NCBI GenBank assembly: GCA_018815325.1
Contig: JAHIYE010000011.1
Coordinates: 107,271-171,270 of the forward strand
Length of the DNA: 64,000 bases
Direction of reading: 5' to 3'
Source: Gammaproteobacteria bacterium
GTDB lineage: Bacteria > Pseudomonadota > Gammaproteobacteria > Burkholderiales > Burkholderiaceae_C
Positions 16,879-25,870 of the stretch are shown in pieces; position 1 is the stretch's first letter; every line of letters begins with the position of its first letter. The translations under genes and the position numbers were made by a program. The notes beneath the pieces were generated by a model. The model saw only the letters and a program-made list of their open reading frames with translations, was not told the origin of the DNA and made no database searches.

Positions 16879-17865
16879 ATGGAGCGCTCTGATCTGGAAC
16901 TGGTGCTGGCCGTCAAGCAACTCGGTAGCCTGGCGGCGGCAGCCAAATCCTTGCAGGTAGCACCCTCGGTCGTGACCAAGCGGCTGGCAGCACTGGAGGC
17001 ACAACTCGGTCTGCGCCTGTTCCAGCGCACTACGCGTCGCGTCAGCCCCACGGCTGATGGTGAGACCCTGTGCGAGAGAGCCATTGCACTGCTGAACAAC
17101 TTCAAAGAGGTTGAAGCAGAACTGCATGAGCGGCAAACCGAGCCAACCGGTTTGATCCGTCTTGCGGCCACCTTGGGGTTTGGTCGCCTCTGGCTCGGTC
17201 CTGCACTGGCTGATTTCCAGACACGCTATCCGCGTTTGCAAATCCAGTTGCAACTCACCGAGCAGTTGCCTGACCTCGCTGTAGAGGGTTTCGACGGCGC
17301 CATCTGGCTGTGGAATGCCCCGGGCCACCGCGCCTCGGAATGGGTGTCACGCCGGCTCGTACGCAACCAGCGTGTGCTGGTTGCAGCGCCCTCCTACCTG
17401 AAGCAACACGGCAGTCCTGCCACGCCCGAGGAGCTGGCCCTGCACCCATGCCTGATCGTGCGGGAGAACGGCGACACGCAGGAACAGCGTTTCGATAGCT
17501 GGTCCCTGCAGCGCGAACGTGACAAGCGCGTGCTCAGGGTGCCTGTGCAAGGCCCCTTGAGCAGCAATTCCGGCGAGCTGGTCCGTGACTGGTGCCTGGC
17601 TGGCCACGGCATCATGCTGCGCAGCCTGTGGGACATCGCGCCGCAATTGGCAAACGGCCAACTCATGCGCGTGCTGCCGCAGTACGTTATGCCCGATGCG
17701 GACATCCACTGGCTTGCGCCTTACCGGCCCCAAACTCCCAAGCGCATCCGCCTGTTGGTGGACTTTCTGGCTGAGCAATACCGCAGCGAACCCTGGAAGC
17801 TCAAGCCTGCGGCAGATCCTGCGGCTTCGGCGCACGCACGACCAGGCTCACGCCGAACGCGGTGA
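16879..17865 (+). CDS. LysR-family transcriptional regulator
   Basis: This is a 328-residue regulator with an N-terminal winged helix-turn-helix (about residues 1-60: AVKQLGSLAAAAKSLQVAPS, TKRLAALEAQLGLRLFQR). A two-lobed effector domain follows (about 90-295). ATG 16879 follows AAAAGGA; the ATG at 16858 would add seven residues before the fold. It is divergent from the hydrolase-tartrate dehydrogenase pair across 64 bp, the usual position for a LysR activator, so that pair is its likely target. The last 22 codons overlap the convergent EamA gene and look like read-through beyond the normal end. Confidence 0.9.
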   Translation: MERSDLELVLAVKQLGSLAAAAKSLQVAPSVVTKRLAALEAQLGLRLFQRTTRRVSPTADGETLCERAIALLNNFKEVEAELHERQTEPTGLIRLAATLGFGRLWLGPALADFQTRYPRLQIQLQLTEQLPDLAVEGFDGAIWLWNAPGHRASEWVSRRLVRNQRVLVAAPSYLKQHGSPATPEELALHPCLIVRENGDTQEQRFDSWSLQRERDKRVLRVPVQGPLSSNSGELVRDWCLAGHGIMLRSLWDIAPQLANGQLMRVLPQYVMPDADIHWLAPYRPQTPKRIRLLVDFLAEQYRSEPWKLKPAADPAASAHARPGSRRTR

Positions 17866-18703
17866 GCGCCGTGCCGATGACGGTGGAGGTTGTGATGGAC
17901 TCGCCAAAAAGCACCCAGGCCAGCAGGGCCGTGCAGGGGGGCACCAGGTACATCAGGCTGGCCACCGCCGCCGCCGCGCCGCGCTGGATCAACAGATAGA
18001 GCAGCGAGCTCCCGCCCAGCGTCAGCGCCAGGACGGACCATGCCATGGCGCCCACCAGTTCAATATCCCAACGAACGGACTCCGCCTCCAGCAGCGCCAG
18101 CGGCATGGTCACCAACAAGGCCGCCCCGAGCTGCACGGCATTGGCGGTGCGGACATCGCAAGGCTGGACAAAACGTTTTTGATAGAGGGTGCCGATCGTG
18201 ATGCTGAACAGGGCCATGACAGCCAGCGACAAATTCAGCCAGTCGGCCTCTCCCCCCTCGCCAAATTTACGCGAGACCACCAGGACCAGACCGGCAAAGC
18301 CGAGCGTCAAACCGCTCCACTGGCGCCGCGTCACATGACCGCCGGTACCGGACAGCCAGATCGCCGTCAACACCGGCTGCAAGCCGACAATCAGCGCCGA
18401 CAAGCCCGAGCCCATGCCGGCCTTCACGGCCGCCCACACGCCGCCCAGATAGCCGGCATGCATGAAGATGCCCGTGACCCCGAGATGCAACCACTGTGCG
18501 CGCGTTTGGGGCCAGCGCACATGCGCCAGCACGATCCAGATCAGAAAACAGGCGATGGAGAGCGCGTAACGCAGTGCCAGAAACGTCATGGGAGGCGCAT
18601 GCGGCATGCCGTAGCGCGCGACGATGAAACCCGTGCTCCAGATCAGCACGAACCAGACAGGCATCGCCTTGATGAAGGCGTCCTTGTCCTGTGCCACGCT
18701 CAC
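17801..18703 (-). CDS. EamA/DMT-family exporter
   Basis: This 300-residue protein has ten hydrophobic segments in two EamA repeats (about residues 10-140 and 155-290). It shows DMT-type motifs such as PPMTFLALRYALSIACFLIW and a second-repeat LMYLVPPCTALLAWVLFGE. The drug/metabolite transporter family exports metabolites or amino acids; the substrate is unknown. It overlaps pgsA by 4 bp upstream and the LysR gene by 65 bp downstream (tail to tail). Confidence 0.88.
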   Translation of the reverse strand: MSVAQDKDAFIKAMPVWFVLIWSTGFIVARYGMPHAPPMTFLALRYALSIACFLIWIVLAHVRWPQTRAQWLHLGVTGIFMHAGYLGGVWAAVKAGMGSGLSALIVGLQPVLTAIWLSGTGGHVTRRQWSGLTLGFAGLVLVVSRKFGEGGEADWLNLSLAVMALFSITIGTLYQKRFVQPCDVRTANAVQLGAALLVTMPLALLEAESVRWDIELVGAMAWSVLALTLGGSSLLYLLIQRGAAAAVASLMYLVPPCTALLAWVLFGESITTSTVIGTALTAFGVSLVVRAPKPQDLPQA

Positions 18704-19266
18704 TTCACCCGCGCCCGGATTTCAGGCAGGGCCTTTTGCAGGTAATACACCATGGACCACACCGTAAGCACTGCCGCGATCCAGATCAACCAGGTGCCCC
18801 AGACGCGTGTGTCGATCTGGCCGAACAGAATGCCGTCATACAGCAGGAAGGGAATGGCCACCATTTGTGCCACGGTCTTGAGCTTGCCGATCATGTGTAC
18901 GGCCACACTCTTGGCCGCACCAATCTGGGCCATCCACTCGCGCAACGCCGAGATGGCAATCTCGCGACCGATGATGATGAGGGCCACGAACACGTCAGCC
19001 CGGCCAAGGTGCACCAGAACCAGCACACAGGCGCAGACCAGGAACTTGTCGGCCACCGGATCCAGAAAGGCCCCGAAGGAGGACATCTGGTTAAGCCGGC
19101 GAGCCAGAAAGCCATCGAGCCAGTCCGTGAGGGCAAAAACCACGAACATGACAGTGGCGACCAGGTTACCGGTAGCTACGTCCATCGGCAGGTAGAACAC
19201 GCCAACGATCAGGGGAATCGCGACGATGCGCGTCCAGGTCATGATGGTGGGAATGGTCAGAAACAT
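18700..19266 (-). CDS. pgsA: CDP-diacylglycerol--glycerol-3-phosphate 3-phosphatidyltransferase
   Basis: PgsA makes phosphatidylglycerol phosphate, the committed step to phosphatidylglycerol and cardiolipin. The CDP-alcohol phosphotransferase signature is intact: DWLDGFLARRLNQ, then GAFLDPVADK, giving DxxDGxxAR-x8-GxxxDxxxD. About five membrane segments are present. Start: ATG 19266 (MFLTIPTIMTWTRI) matches the family N-terminus; an upstream ATG at 19305 adds an unrelated stretch. It overlaps the EamA gene by ATGA and lies 60 bp after uvrC, in line with the common uvrC-pgsA order. Confidence 0.93.
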   Translation of the reverse strand: MFLTIPTIMTWTRIVAIPLIVGVFYLPMDVATGNLVATVMFVVFALTDWLDGFLARRLNQMSSFGAFLDPVADKFLVCACVLVLVHLGRADVFVALIIIGREIAISALREWMAQIGAAKSVAVHMIGKLKTVAQMVAIPFLLYDGILFGQIDTRVWGTWLIWIAAVLTVWSMVYYLQKALPEIRARVK

Positions 19267-19326
19267 GGGGGGATTGTGGCATGACTCCCGAGCCGGTGTC
19301 GGCACCCCTCCGCCGGCTGACCGGGA

Positions 19327-21276
19327 TCAATGCAAAGCGCGGTAAATGCTCTCGGCCAGTTCGAGGGAAATACCGTCCACGGTAGCCAGGTCTTCGGCGC
19401 TCGCAGCGGCCACACCGCGCACACCGCCAAAGCGCTGCAACAGCTTGGCCCGGCGCTTCGGGCCGACACCGGGGATGTCTTCGATCTTGCTGGCCCCCAC
19501 GCGCACCTTGGCGCGTTGCGCCCGCATGCCCGTGATGGCAAAGCGGTGTGCCTCGTCGCGTATCTGCGCCACCAGCATCAAGGCCGCGGAGTCCTTGCCG
19601 AGATAGACTTTTTCACGCCCGTCGGCAAACACAAACTCCTCCAGCCCCACCTTGCGGCCCTCGCCTTTCTCCACGCCCACGATGAGCGACAGGTCCAGTC
19701 CGAGATCCTCAAACACCTGTCGCGCCATGGACACCTGTCCCTTGCCACCGTCGACCAGCACGAGATCCGGCAGCCGGGCCGCACCGGCCTGCATCTGTGT
19801 ACTGCTGCCGGCTTCGCGCAAGGCCTCTGCCAGCTTGCTGTAACGCCGGGTCAGCACCTGGCGCATCGCGGCGTAGTCGTCTCCCGCCGTCACGCCCTCG
19901 ATGTTGAAGCGGCGGTACTCGGCGTTCTGCATCTTGTGGTGATGAAACACCACGCAGGACGCCTGTGTCGCCTCGCCAGCCGTGTGCGAGATGTCGAAGC
20001 ACTCGATGCGAAATTCGTCCAGATTGTCAGGCTCCAGGCCAAGCGCCTCCACCAGCGCCCGCGTACGCGCCTGTTGCGAGCCTTCCTCGGCCAGCAGACG
20101 GGCCAGCTGCAGGGCCGCGTTGGTCTGCGCCATCTCGAGCCAGATGCGGCGCTGCTCGCGCGGCTGGTGCACGGCACTGACCCGTGTGCCGGATTGTTCC
20201 GACAAGGCCTGAATCAGGATTTTGCTGACGGGCTCGCTGGTGATCAGTGAAGGAACCACCGGCACATCGATGTAATGCTGGGCCATGAAGGCTTCCAGCA
20301 CCTGGACCTCAACTGGGGGCGCTGACGCAGCCGTCTCGTCATCACTGCTGTACACGCTCGCAGCATCCTCCACATGCACCGGAAAATACGGACGGTCACC
20401 CAGATGCCGGCCACCGCGCACCATGGCCAGGTTCACACAGGCCCGGCCGCCCTGTACCTTCACCGCCAGGATATCCACGTCCTTGTCGGCCACGTTGTCC
20501 ACCGCCTGCTGATGCAGCACATTGGACAGGGCCGCTACCTGGTTGCGCAACTCGGCGGCCTGCTCAAACTCCAGCCGCTCGGCATGGGCCATCATGCGGG
20601 CCTCCAGCGCATCGAGCACCTGCTGGGTGTCCCCTCGCAAGAACTTCTCCGCATCCGCCACATCCTGTGCATACGCCTCAGGGCTGATGTGGCCCACGCA
20701 GGGTGCCGAGCATCGCTTGATCTGGTACAGCAGGCAGGGGCGCGTGCGGTTGCTGAACACCGGGTCTTCGCAGGTACGCAGGCGAAAGACCTTCTGCATC
20801 AACAGGATGGCCTCCTTGACCGCGTTGGCATTCGGATAGGGGCCGAAATAGCGGTGCTTCTTCTCGACGGCGCCGCGGTAATACGCCACGCGCGGAAATG
20901 CGTTTGCCAGCACAGCACCCGCCACGGCAGGCTTGGCCCCTGTGCCGGTGATCTTGAGATAGGGGTAGCTTTTGTCATCCCGGAACAGGATGTTGTACTT
21001 GGGGTGCTGGGTCTTGATGAGGTTGTTTTCCAGCAGCAGGGCCTCGGCCTCGGAGCGCACCACGGTGGTCTCCATGCGCACGATCTTGCTCACCATGTGG
21101 CCGATGCGCGTGCCGCCATGGTCTTTCTGGAAATAGCTTGCCACCCGCTTCCTGAGATTGCGCGCCTTGCCAACGTAGAGCAGCACGCCCTCGGCATCGA
21201 AATAGCGGTATACCCCCGGCATGGCGGGCAAAGCCGCCACCTCGCTCAACAACTGGTCTGAATGCGCATCTGACAT
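19327..21276 (-). CDS. uvrC: Excinuclease ABC subunit C
   Basis: UvrC makes both incisions in nucleotide excision repair. The N-terminal GIY-YIG nuclease (about residues 14-95) shows [23 protein letters not shown] domain (UvrB interaction) is near 205-240. The RNase H-like second nuclease contains [20 protein letters not shown] and [14 protein letters not shown]. The C-terminal helix-hairpin-helix pair includes [20 protein letters not shown]. Length of 649 is normal. It is followed by pgsA on the same strand. Confidence 0.96.
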   Translation of the reverse strand: MSDAHSDQLLSEVAALPAMPGVYRYFDAEGVLLYVGKARNLRKRVASYFQKDHGGTRIGHMVSKIVRMETTVVRSEAEALLLENNLIKTQHPKYNILFRDDKSYPYLKITGTGAKPAVAGAVLANAFPRVAYYRGAVEKKHRYFGPYPNANAVKEAILLMQKVFRLRTCEDPVFSNRTRPCLLYQIKRCSAPCVGHISPEAYAQDVADAEKFLRGDTQQVLDALEARMMAHAERLEFEQAAELRNQVAALSNVLHQQAVDNVADKDVDILAVKVQGGRACVNLAMVRGGRHLGDRPYFPVHVEDAASVYSSDDETAASAPPVEVQVLEAFMAQHYIDVPVVPSLITSEPVSKILIQALSEQSGTRVSAVHQPREQRRIWLEMAQTNAALQLARLLAEEGSQQARTRALVEALGLEPDNLDEFRIECFDISHTAGEATQASCVVFHHHKMQNAEYRRFNIEGVTAGDDYAAMRQVLTRRYSKLAEALREAGSSTQMQAGAARLPDLVLVDGGKGQVSMARQVFEDLGLDLSLIVGVEKGEGRKVGLEEFVFADGREKVYLGKDSAALMLVAQIRDEAHRFAITGMRAQRAKVRVGASKIEDIPGVGPKRRAKLLQRFGGVRGVAAASAEDLATVDGISLELAESIYRALH

Positions 21277-21376
21277 GGCCCGTATTGTGGCCTCTGCGCA
21301 CCGTCATGCACGGGGCGGGGTTTCCCCGGGCAGGGCCTGGCGCCAAAGCCAGCGACAGACCATGGACAATTGCGCC

Positions 21377-22522
21377 ATGACTGTAGCTCTGACCACCTCT
21401 TCCAGCCCAGGCCTGCAATGGGACATTTTCTGCAAGGTGGTCGACAACTTTGGCGACATTGGCGTGAGCTGGCGCCTGTGCGCTGACCTGGCCTCGCGCG
21501 GCCAGCAGGTACGACTCTGGGTGGACGATGCCTCCGCGCTGGCCTGGATGGCCCCACAAGGCTGCCCCGAAGTGACAGTCATGCCCTGGCCGCACGACTA
21601 CGCCAAGGTCACACCGGGTGATGTGGTGCTGGAAACTTTCGGTTGCGACATTGCTCCTGATTACATAGCTGGTATGCAAGAGACAGCAAGGGCCACGGGC
21701 AAAAAAATACCTTGGATCAATCTGGAATACCTGTCTGCCGAGCCCTATGTAGAGCGCTCCCACGGCCTGCCCTCCCCCGTGATGTCCGGCCCGGGCACCG
21801 GGCTGACACGGCATTTTTTCTATCCGGGCTTCACACCACGTACCGGTGGCCTGCTGCGCGAGCCCGATCTGCTGGCACGGCAAAACCGCTTTGACCGCCA
21901 GGCCTGGCTGGCGCAGCAAGGCTTGGCCTTGCGCGAAGACGAACGCCTGATCTCGCTGTTTTGCTATGAGCCACCGGCATTGCCAGAATTGCTCACCCAG
22001 TTGGCCGCGCAGCCCCAGCCCGTCCGTCTGCTGGTCACTTCAGGCCGCGCCACGCAGGCCATGCACACTGCAGTTGATGACAAAAACAGGCTGCAGCCCT
22101 CGTGGAATAATCGTGAGTCGCTATCAATTTCATACCTTCCCGTATTCAGCCAGCATGACTTTGACCATCTGCTGTGGGCCGCCGACATGAATTTTGTACG
22201 GGGCGAAGATTCGCTGGTACGCGCAATCTGGGCCGGCAAACCCTTTGTCTGGCAGATCTACCCTCAGCATGACACGGCGCACCACGACAAACTGGAGGCC
22301 CTGCTGGAAACGGTTGAGGCACCTGCCTCACTGCGTCGCTTTCACCGCAGCTGGAACAGCGTCAGCGCAGAGGCACTGGAGACCCTGGATCTGGCAGGCT
22401 GGACTGAGGCGGCCCGACAGGCCCGAACACGGCTGCTGGTCCAGCGCGACCTGTGCAGCCAACTACTTGAATTTGTCGGCTCCATCCGCACTTGGGATGG
22501 GTTGCCTCTGAAAAAACGTTAA
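21377..22522 (+). CDS. earP: EF-P arginine rhamnosyltransferase EarP
   Basis: EarP transfers rhamnose from dTDP-L-rhamnose to Arg32 of elongation factor P, which EF-P needs to relieve polyproline stalling in bacteria of this type. The N-terminal WDIFCKVVDNFGDIGVSWRL (from about residue 14) is the family signature. The C-terminal half holds the nucleotide-sugar site with DFDHLLWAADMNFVRGEDSL and AIWAGKPFVWQIYPQ. ATG 21362 is an alternative start. Two AT-rich repeat-like patches (21665-21696 and 22120-22136) are read in frame. efp lies 136 bp downstream, completing the substrate pair. Confidence 0.94.
   Translation: MTVALTTSSSPGLQWDIFCKVVDNFGDIGVSWRLCADLASRGQQVRLWVDDASALAWMAPQGCPEVTVMPWPHDYAKVTPGDVVLETFGCDIAPDYIAGMQETARATGKKIPWINLEYLSAEPYVERSHGLPSPVMSGPGTGLTRHFFYPGFTPRTGGLLREPDLLARQNRFDRQAWLAQQGLALREDERLISLFCYEPPALPELLTQLAAQPQPVRLLVTSGRATQAMHTAVDDKNRLQPSWNNRESLSISYLPVFSQHDFDHLLWAADMNFVRGEDSLVRAIWAGKPFVWQIYPQHDTAHHDKLEALLETVEAPASLRRFHRSWNSVSAEALETLDLAGWTEAARQARTRLLVQRDLCSQLLEFVGSIRTWDGLPLKKR
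21665..21696 (+). repeat. Shared split motif ATAGCTGGT-N14-AAGGGCYAC (copy in earP)
   Basis: ATAGCTGGT at 21665-21673 and AAGGGCCAC at 21688-21696 are separated by 14 bp. The same two blocks with the same spacing occur in lpxK at 50468-50499. The genes are unrelated, so this may be a second dispersed element type. Confidence 0.4.
22120..22136. repeat. Degenerate 17-bp inverted repeat inside earP
   Basis: GCTATCAATTTCATACC keeps the 5-7-5 layout of the GCTAY-N7-RTAGC family with one mismatch in the right arm. It forms an AT-rich patch in coding sequence. Confidence 0.4.
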
Positions 22523-22657
22523 AATTCAAGGCTTTGCAGAAATAGACCGGAAAAAGCAGCTTCCGGCCAGTCACGTACCCGCCGCAAGAGAAACTGCATC
22601 AACACGACGTCACCTTGTTCATGCAAGTTGCGTTGAGCGGCCAAAAATGGAAACACT

Positions 22658-23212
22658 ATGAAAATTGCTCAAGAAATCCGCGCCGGCAACGTGATCATGC
22701 ACGGCAAGGATCCCATGGTCGTACTCAAGACCGAATACAGCCGCGGCGGCCGCAACTCTGCCACCGTGCGCATGAAGCTCAAGAGCCTGATTGCCAACTT
22801 CGGCACCGAAGTCGTCTTCAAGGCCGACGACAAGATGGACCAGGTGATCCTCGACAAGAAGGATTGCACCTACTCCTACTTTGCCGACCCGATGTACGTC
22901 TGCATGGACGCCGAGTTCAACCAGTACGAAGTCGAAGCCGAGAACATGGGCGACTCCCTGAACTACCTCGAAGACGGCATGGCCGTTGAAGTGGTGTTCT
23001 ATGACGGCAAGGCCATCTCGGTCGAGCTCCCCACCAGTGTGGAGCGCGAAATCACCTGGACCGAACCCGCCGTCAAGGGCGACACGTCCGGCAAGGTGCT
23101 CAAGCCCGCCAAAATCGCTACCGGCTTCGAGATCGGCGTGCCGATTTTCGTGGCCCAGGGCGACAAGGTCGAGATCGACACGCGCACCGGCGAATACCGC
23201 AAACGCGTGTAA
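22658..23212 (+). CDS. efp: Elongation factor P
   Basis: EF-P enters the ribosomal E site and helps peptide-bond formation at polyproline stretches. It has 184 residues in three beta-barrel domains. The modification loop is [11 protein letters not shown], where the tip residue is Arg32. Lineages with Arg here use rhamnosylation by EarP, whereas Lys is used by EpmA. The earP gene immediately upstream agrees with this reading. The C-terminal signature [20 protein letters not shown] is intact. A clear terminator follows. Confidence 0.97.
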   Translation: MKIAQEIRAGNVIMHGKDPMVVLKTEYSRGGRNSATVRMKLKSLIANFGTEVVFKADDKMDQVILDKKDCTYSYFADPMYVCMDAEFNQYEVEAENMGDSLNYLEDGMAVEVVFYDGKAISVELPTSVEREITWTEPAVKGDTSGKVLKPAKIATGFEIGVPIFVAQGDKVEIDTRTGEYRKRV

Positions 23213-23247
23213 TCTGGCAGGCACGGCACGTCACATCGTGCCGCAGC

Positions 23248-23273
23248 AAAAAGGCTCCTGCGGGAGCCTTTTT
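23248..23273 (+). terminator. Terminator after efp
   Basis: AAAAAGGCTCC-TGCG-GGAGCCTTTTT, a perfect hairpin with flanking A and T runs, 36 bp after the stop. Confidence 0.93.
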
Positions 23274-23343
23274 GCTGCCGCCCGGGGTATTGTCCGGCCG
23301 CTTCAGGCCTCCAGGAGGCAAAAATCCGGTGTAGGCTATCTGC

Positions 23344-24957
23344 ATGCGCAAAACGGCTCCCCAAATACCTTCCGAATCCCAAGACAGTTGCCCGATGCCT
23401 GACAAGCAAGGCGCTGGTGCATCCAGGCTCACGCTACGCCAGGTCCGCATCGACACTTACCACGAGAACGTGGCCTATATGCACCGCGACTGCGAGGTCT
23501 ACCGGGCAGAAGGCTTCAAGGCCTTGTCCAAGGTCGAGGTTCGCGCCAATGGGCGCAGCATCCTGGCCACCCTCAATGTGGTGGATGACGAATCCATCGT
23601 CGCATGCGGAGAATTGGGCCTGTCCAAGGCGGCCTTTGCCCAGATGGGCGTCGATGACGGCCACACCTCGACCGTGTCACAGGCCGAACCCCCCGCGTCG
23701 ATCGGTGCGCTGCACCGCAAGCTGGACGGTGAACGGCTGGAACTTGATGACCTGCGCGCCATCGTGCACGACATTGCAGAACACCATTACTCCAAGATCG
23801 AGCTCACGGCCTTTGTGGTGGCAACCAATCGCGACGAACTGGACCGCGAAGAGGTTTATTTCCTGACCGAAGCCATGATCGAGGCCGGTCGCCGGCTCGA
23901 CTGGCACGAGCATCTGGTCGTGGACAAGCATTGCATCGGCGGCATTCCCGGCAACCGCACCTCCATGCTTATCGTGCCGATCGTGGCAGCCCATGGCATG
24001 CTGTGCCCCAAGACCTCGTCGCGCGCCATCACCTCGCCAGCCGGTACGGCGGACACGATGGAAGTACTGGCCAATGTGGAGTTGCCGGTCGAACAACTGG
24101 CCGACATCGTGCGCAAACACCGTGGCTGCCTGGCTTGGGGCGGCACGGCCAACCTCTCACCCGCAGATGATGTGCTGATTTCGGTAGAGCGCCCCCTCTC
24201 GCTCGACTCCCCAGGGCAGATGGTGGCCTCCATCCTGTCCAAGAAAATTGCGGCTGGCTCCAGCCATTTGGTGCTTGACATTCCCATCGGCCCAACCGCC
24301 AAGGTGCGCTCGATGCCGGAAGCCCAGCGCCTGCGCAGATTGTTCGAATACGTGGCCAGGCGCATGAACCTGTCGCTCGACGTGGTCATCACCGATGGAC
24401 GCCAGCCGATCGGCTTTGGCATCGGCCCGGCACTGGAAGCGCGCGATGTGATGCGGGTGCTGGAAAATGACCCGCGGGCTCCCGACGACCTGCGGCAAAA
24501 GGCACTGCGTCTGGCCGGACGCCTGATCGAATGCAGCCCGGATGTACGCGGTGGTGACGGCTACGCAATTGCCCGTGACATCCTCGACTCGGGTCGCGCT
24601 CTGGCACGCATGAACGACATCATCCAGGCCCAGGGCAGCAAGTCCTTTGACCACAACCAGCCTGAGCTGGCCCCGCTGAGCTTTGAAATCCAGGCGCCCG
24701 CCGCGGGTGTGGTCTGCAGCATCGACAATCTGCAACTCGCCCGCATTGCGCGCTTCGCTGGCGCCCCCAAGGTCAGCAACGCCGGGGTCGACCTGATGCA
24801 CAAACTCGGGGATACAGTCGAGGAAGGCGCCGTGCTGTACCGCGTGCATGCCGGCTATGCCTCTGACCTGGAGTTTGCCCGCCAGGCCAGCAGCAAGTCA
24901 ACGGGCTACGAGATTGGCCGCAAGGAAGACGTGCCCCATGTCTTTGTGGAATTTTGA
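23344..24957 (+). CDS. Thymidine/AMP phosphorylase family enzyme (DeoA-related, long archaeal-like type)
   Basis: This protein of about 537 residues has an extra N-terminal domain of about 100 residues before the pyrimidine-phosphorylase core (about 105-440). Core landmarks are [14 protein letters not shown], the [14 protein letters not shown] phosphate-binding loop, [18 protein letters not shown] and [13 protein letters not shown]-terminal barrel-sandwich domain includes [12 protein letters not shown]. This domain plan and the KHxIGGxPGNRTS loop resemble archaeal AMP phosphorylases more than the roughly 440-residue DeoA. The likely reaction is phosphorolysis of a nucleoside or nucleotide to a (deoxy)ribose phosphate plus base; the substrate is not settled by sequence. 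ATG at 23398 is an alternative start. The PRPP synthetase gene follows 5 bp later. Confidence 0.85.
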   Translation: MRKTAPQIPSESQDSCPMPDKQGAGASRLTLRQVRIDTYHENVAYMHRDCEVYRAEGFKALSKVEVRANGRSILATLNVVDDESIVACGELGLSKAAFAQMGVDDGHTSTVSQAEPPASIGALHRKLDGERLELDDLRAIVHDIAEHHYSKIELTAFVVATNRDELDREEVYFLTEAMIEAGRRLDWHEHLVVDKHCIGGIPGNRTSMLIVPIVAAHGMLCPKTSSRAITSPAGTADTMEVLANVELPVEQLADIVRKHRGCLAWGGTANLSPADDVLISVERPLSLDSPGQMVASILSKKIAAGSSHLVLDIPIGPTAKVRSMPEAQRLRRLFEYVARRMNLSLDVVITDGRQPIGFGIGPALEARDVMRVLENDPRAPDDLRQKALRLAGRLIECSPDVRGGDGYAIARDILDSGRALARMNDIIQAQGSKSFDHNQPELAPLSFEIQAPAAGVVCSIDNLQLARIARFAGAPKVSNAGVDLMHKLGDTVEEGAVLYRVHAGYASDLEFARQASSKSTGYEIGRKEDVPHVFVEF

Positions 24958-24962
24958 TACCC

Positions 24963-25865
24963 ATGCCCGGTCCTGAACTCCTGCTTTACTTCGAAGAAGA
25001 TCAGGCCAGTGCCCAGCGGCTCGCCGACGCCGCTGGCATGGCCATGGCACGAATCGAGCGTCATCGTTTTCCCGATGGGGAGCTCAAGCTGCGACTGCCA
25101 GCACAGTTGCCCAGAAGCGTCACGGTGCTGCGCACACTCGACCACCCGAACGAGAAACTGGTGGAGTTGTTGCTGACAGCGCAAACGGCCAGGACACTTG
25201 GCGCTGTTCATCTGAGCCTGGTCACGCCTTACCTGGCTTACATGCGGCAGGACATCGCCTTCCACCCCGGTGAAGCCGTTAGCCAACGCATCGTCGGGCG
25301 TTTTCTTGCCGGCCTGTTTGATGCCGTGATCACGGTCGATCCGCATCTGCACCGCGTCGCCACGCTGCAGGAGGCTGTTCCCGTGCCGCAGGCCATCGTG
25401 CTGAGTGGCGCTCCCCTGCTGTCCGACTGGATTGCCTCGCACCACGCCAACCCGATGCTCGTCGGCCCGGATGAAGAGTCCGCCCAATGGATCGCCCAGG
25501 CCGCCTCCCGCCATGGGTTTGACCATGCGGTATGCCACAAGGTCCGTCATGGTGACCGTGAGGTGGTCATCACGCTGCCGGATGCGCCATTTACCGGGCG
25601 CGCCGTCGTGCTGCTCGATGACGTTGCCAGCAGCGGCCGCACGCTGGCCCATGCCGCACAACTGCTGCTGGCAGCCGGCGCGGCCTCGGTGGACGTGGCG
25701 GTAACACATGCCCTGTTTGCCGATGACGCCCTCCCCATCATCCACCAGGCCGGTGTCAACGCAGTCTGGAGCACCGACTGCATTCCCCACCCAACCAATG
25801 CTGTGCGTATGGCCCCGCTGCTGGCGCAGGCCCTGTCCACGCTTTCCATACCCTCTTCAGAATAG
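24963..25865 (+). CDS. Ribose-phosphate pyrophosphokinase (PRPP synthetase), divergent paralogue
   Basis: This enzyme would make 5-phosphoribosyl-1-pyrophosphate from ribose 5-phosphate and ATP. It has 300 residues in two phosphoribosyltransferase folds. Motifs visible are RFPDGELKLRL (about 31-41), the ATP/ribose loop YMRQDIAFHPGEAVSQR (about 93-109), TVDPHLHR and the PRPP loop VVLLDDVASSGRTLAHA (about 215-231). It differs from housekeeping Prs (about 315 residues, DLHAxQIQGFF and TDDMxDTAGT), so it is probably a second, specialised enzyme. It sits between the phosphorylase and the LOG gene with gaps of 5 bp each. Confidence 0.85.
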   Translation: MPGPELLLYFEEDQASAQRLADAAGMAMARIERHRFPDGELKLRLPAQLPRSVTVLRTLDHPNEKLVELLLTAQTARTLGAVHLSLVTPYLAYMRQDIAFHPGEAVSQRIVGRFLAGLFDAVITVDPHLHRVATLQEAVPVPQAIVLSGAPLLSDWIASHHANPMLVGPDEESAQWIAQAASRHGFDHAVCHKVRHGDREVVITLPDAPFTGRAVVLLDDVASSGRTLAHAAQLLLAAGAASVDVAVTHALFADDALPIIHQAGVNAVWSTDCIPHPTNAVRMAPLLAQALSTLSIPSSE

Positions 25866-25870
25866 ACACC

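Noticed and set aside
17494..17510. ATAGCTGGT in the LysR gene as a further copy of the split repeat
   Set aside because: The second block (AAGGGCYAC at +14) is absent and the surroundings are GC-rich, so it is probably chance.
19330..20250. 306-codon plus-strand frame opposite uvrC
   Set aside because: Antisense shadow of a strongly conserved gene.
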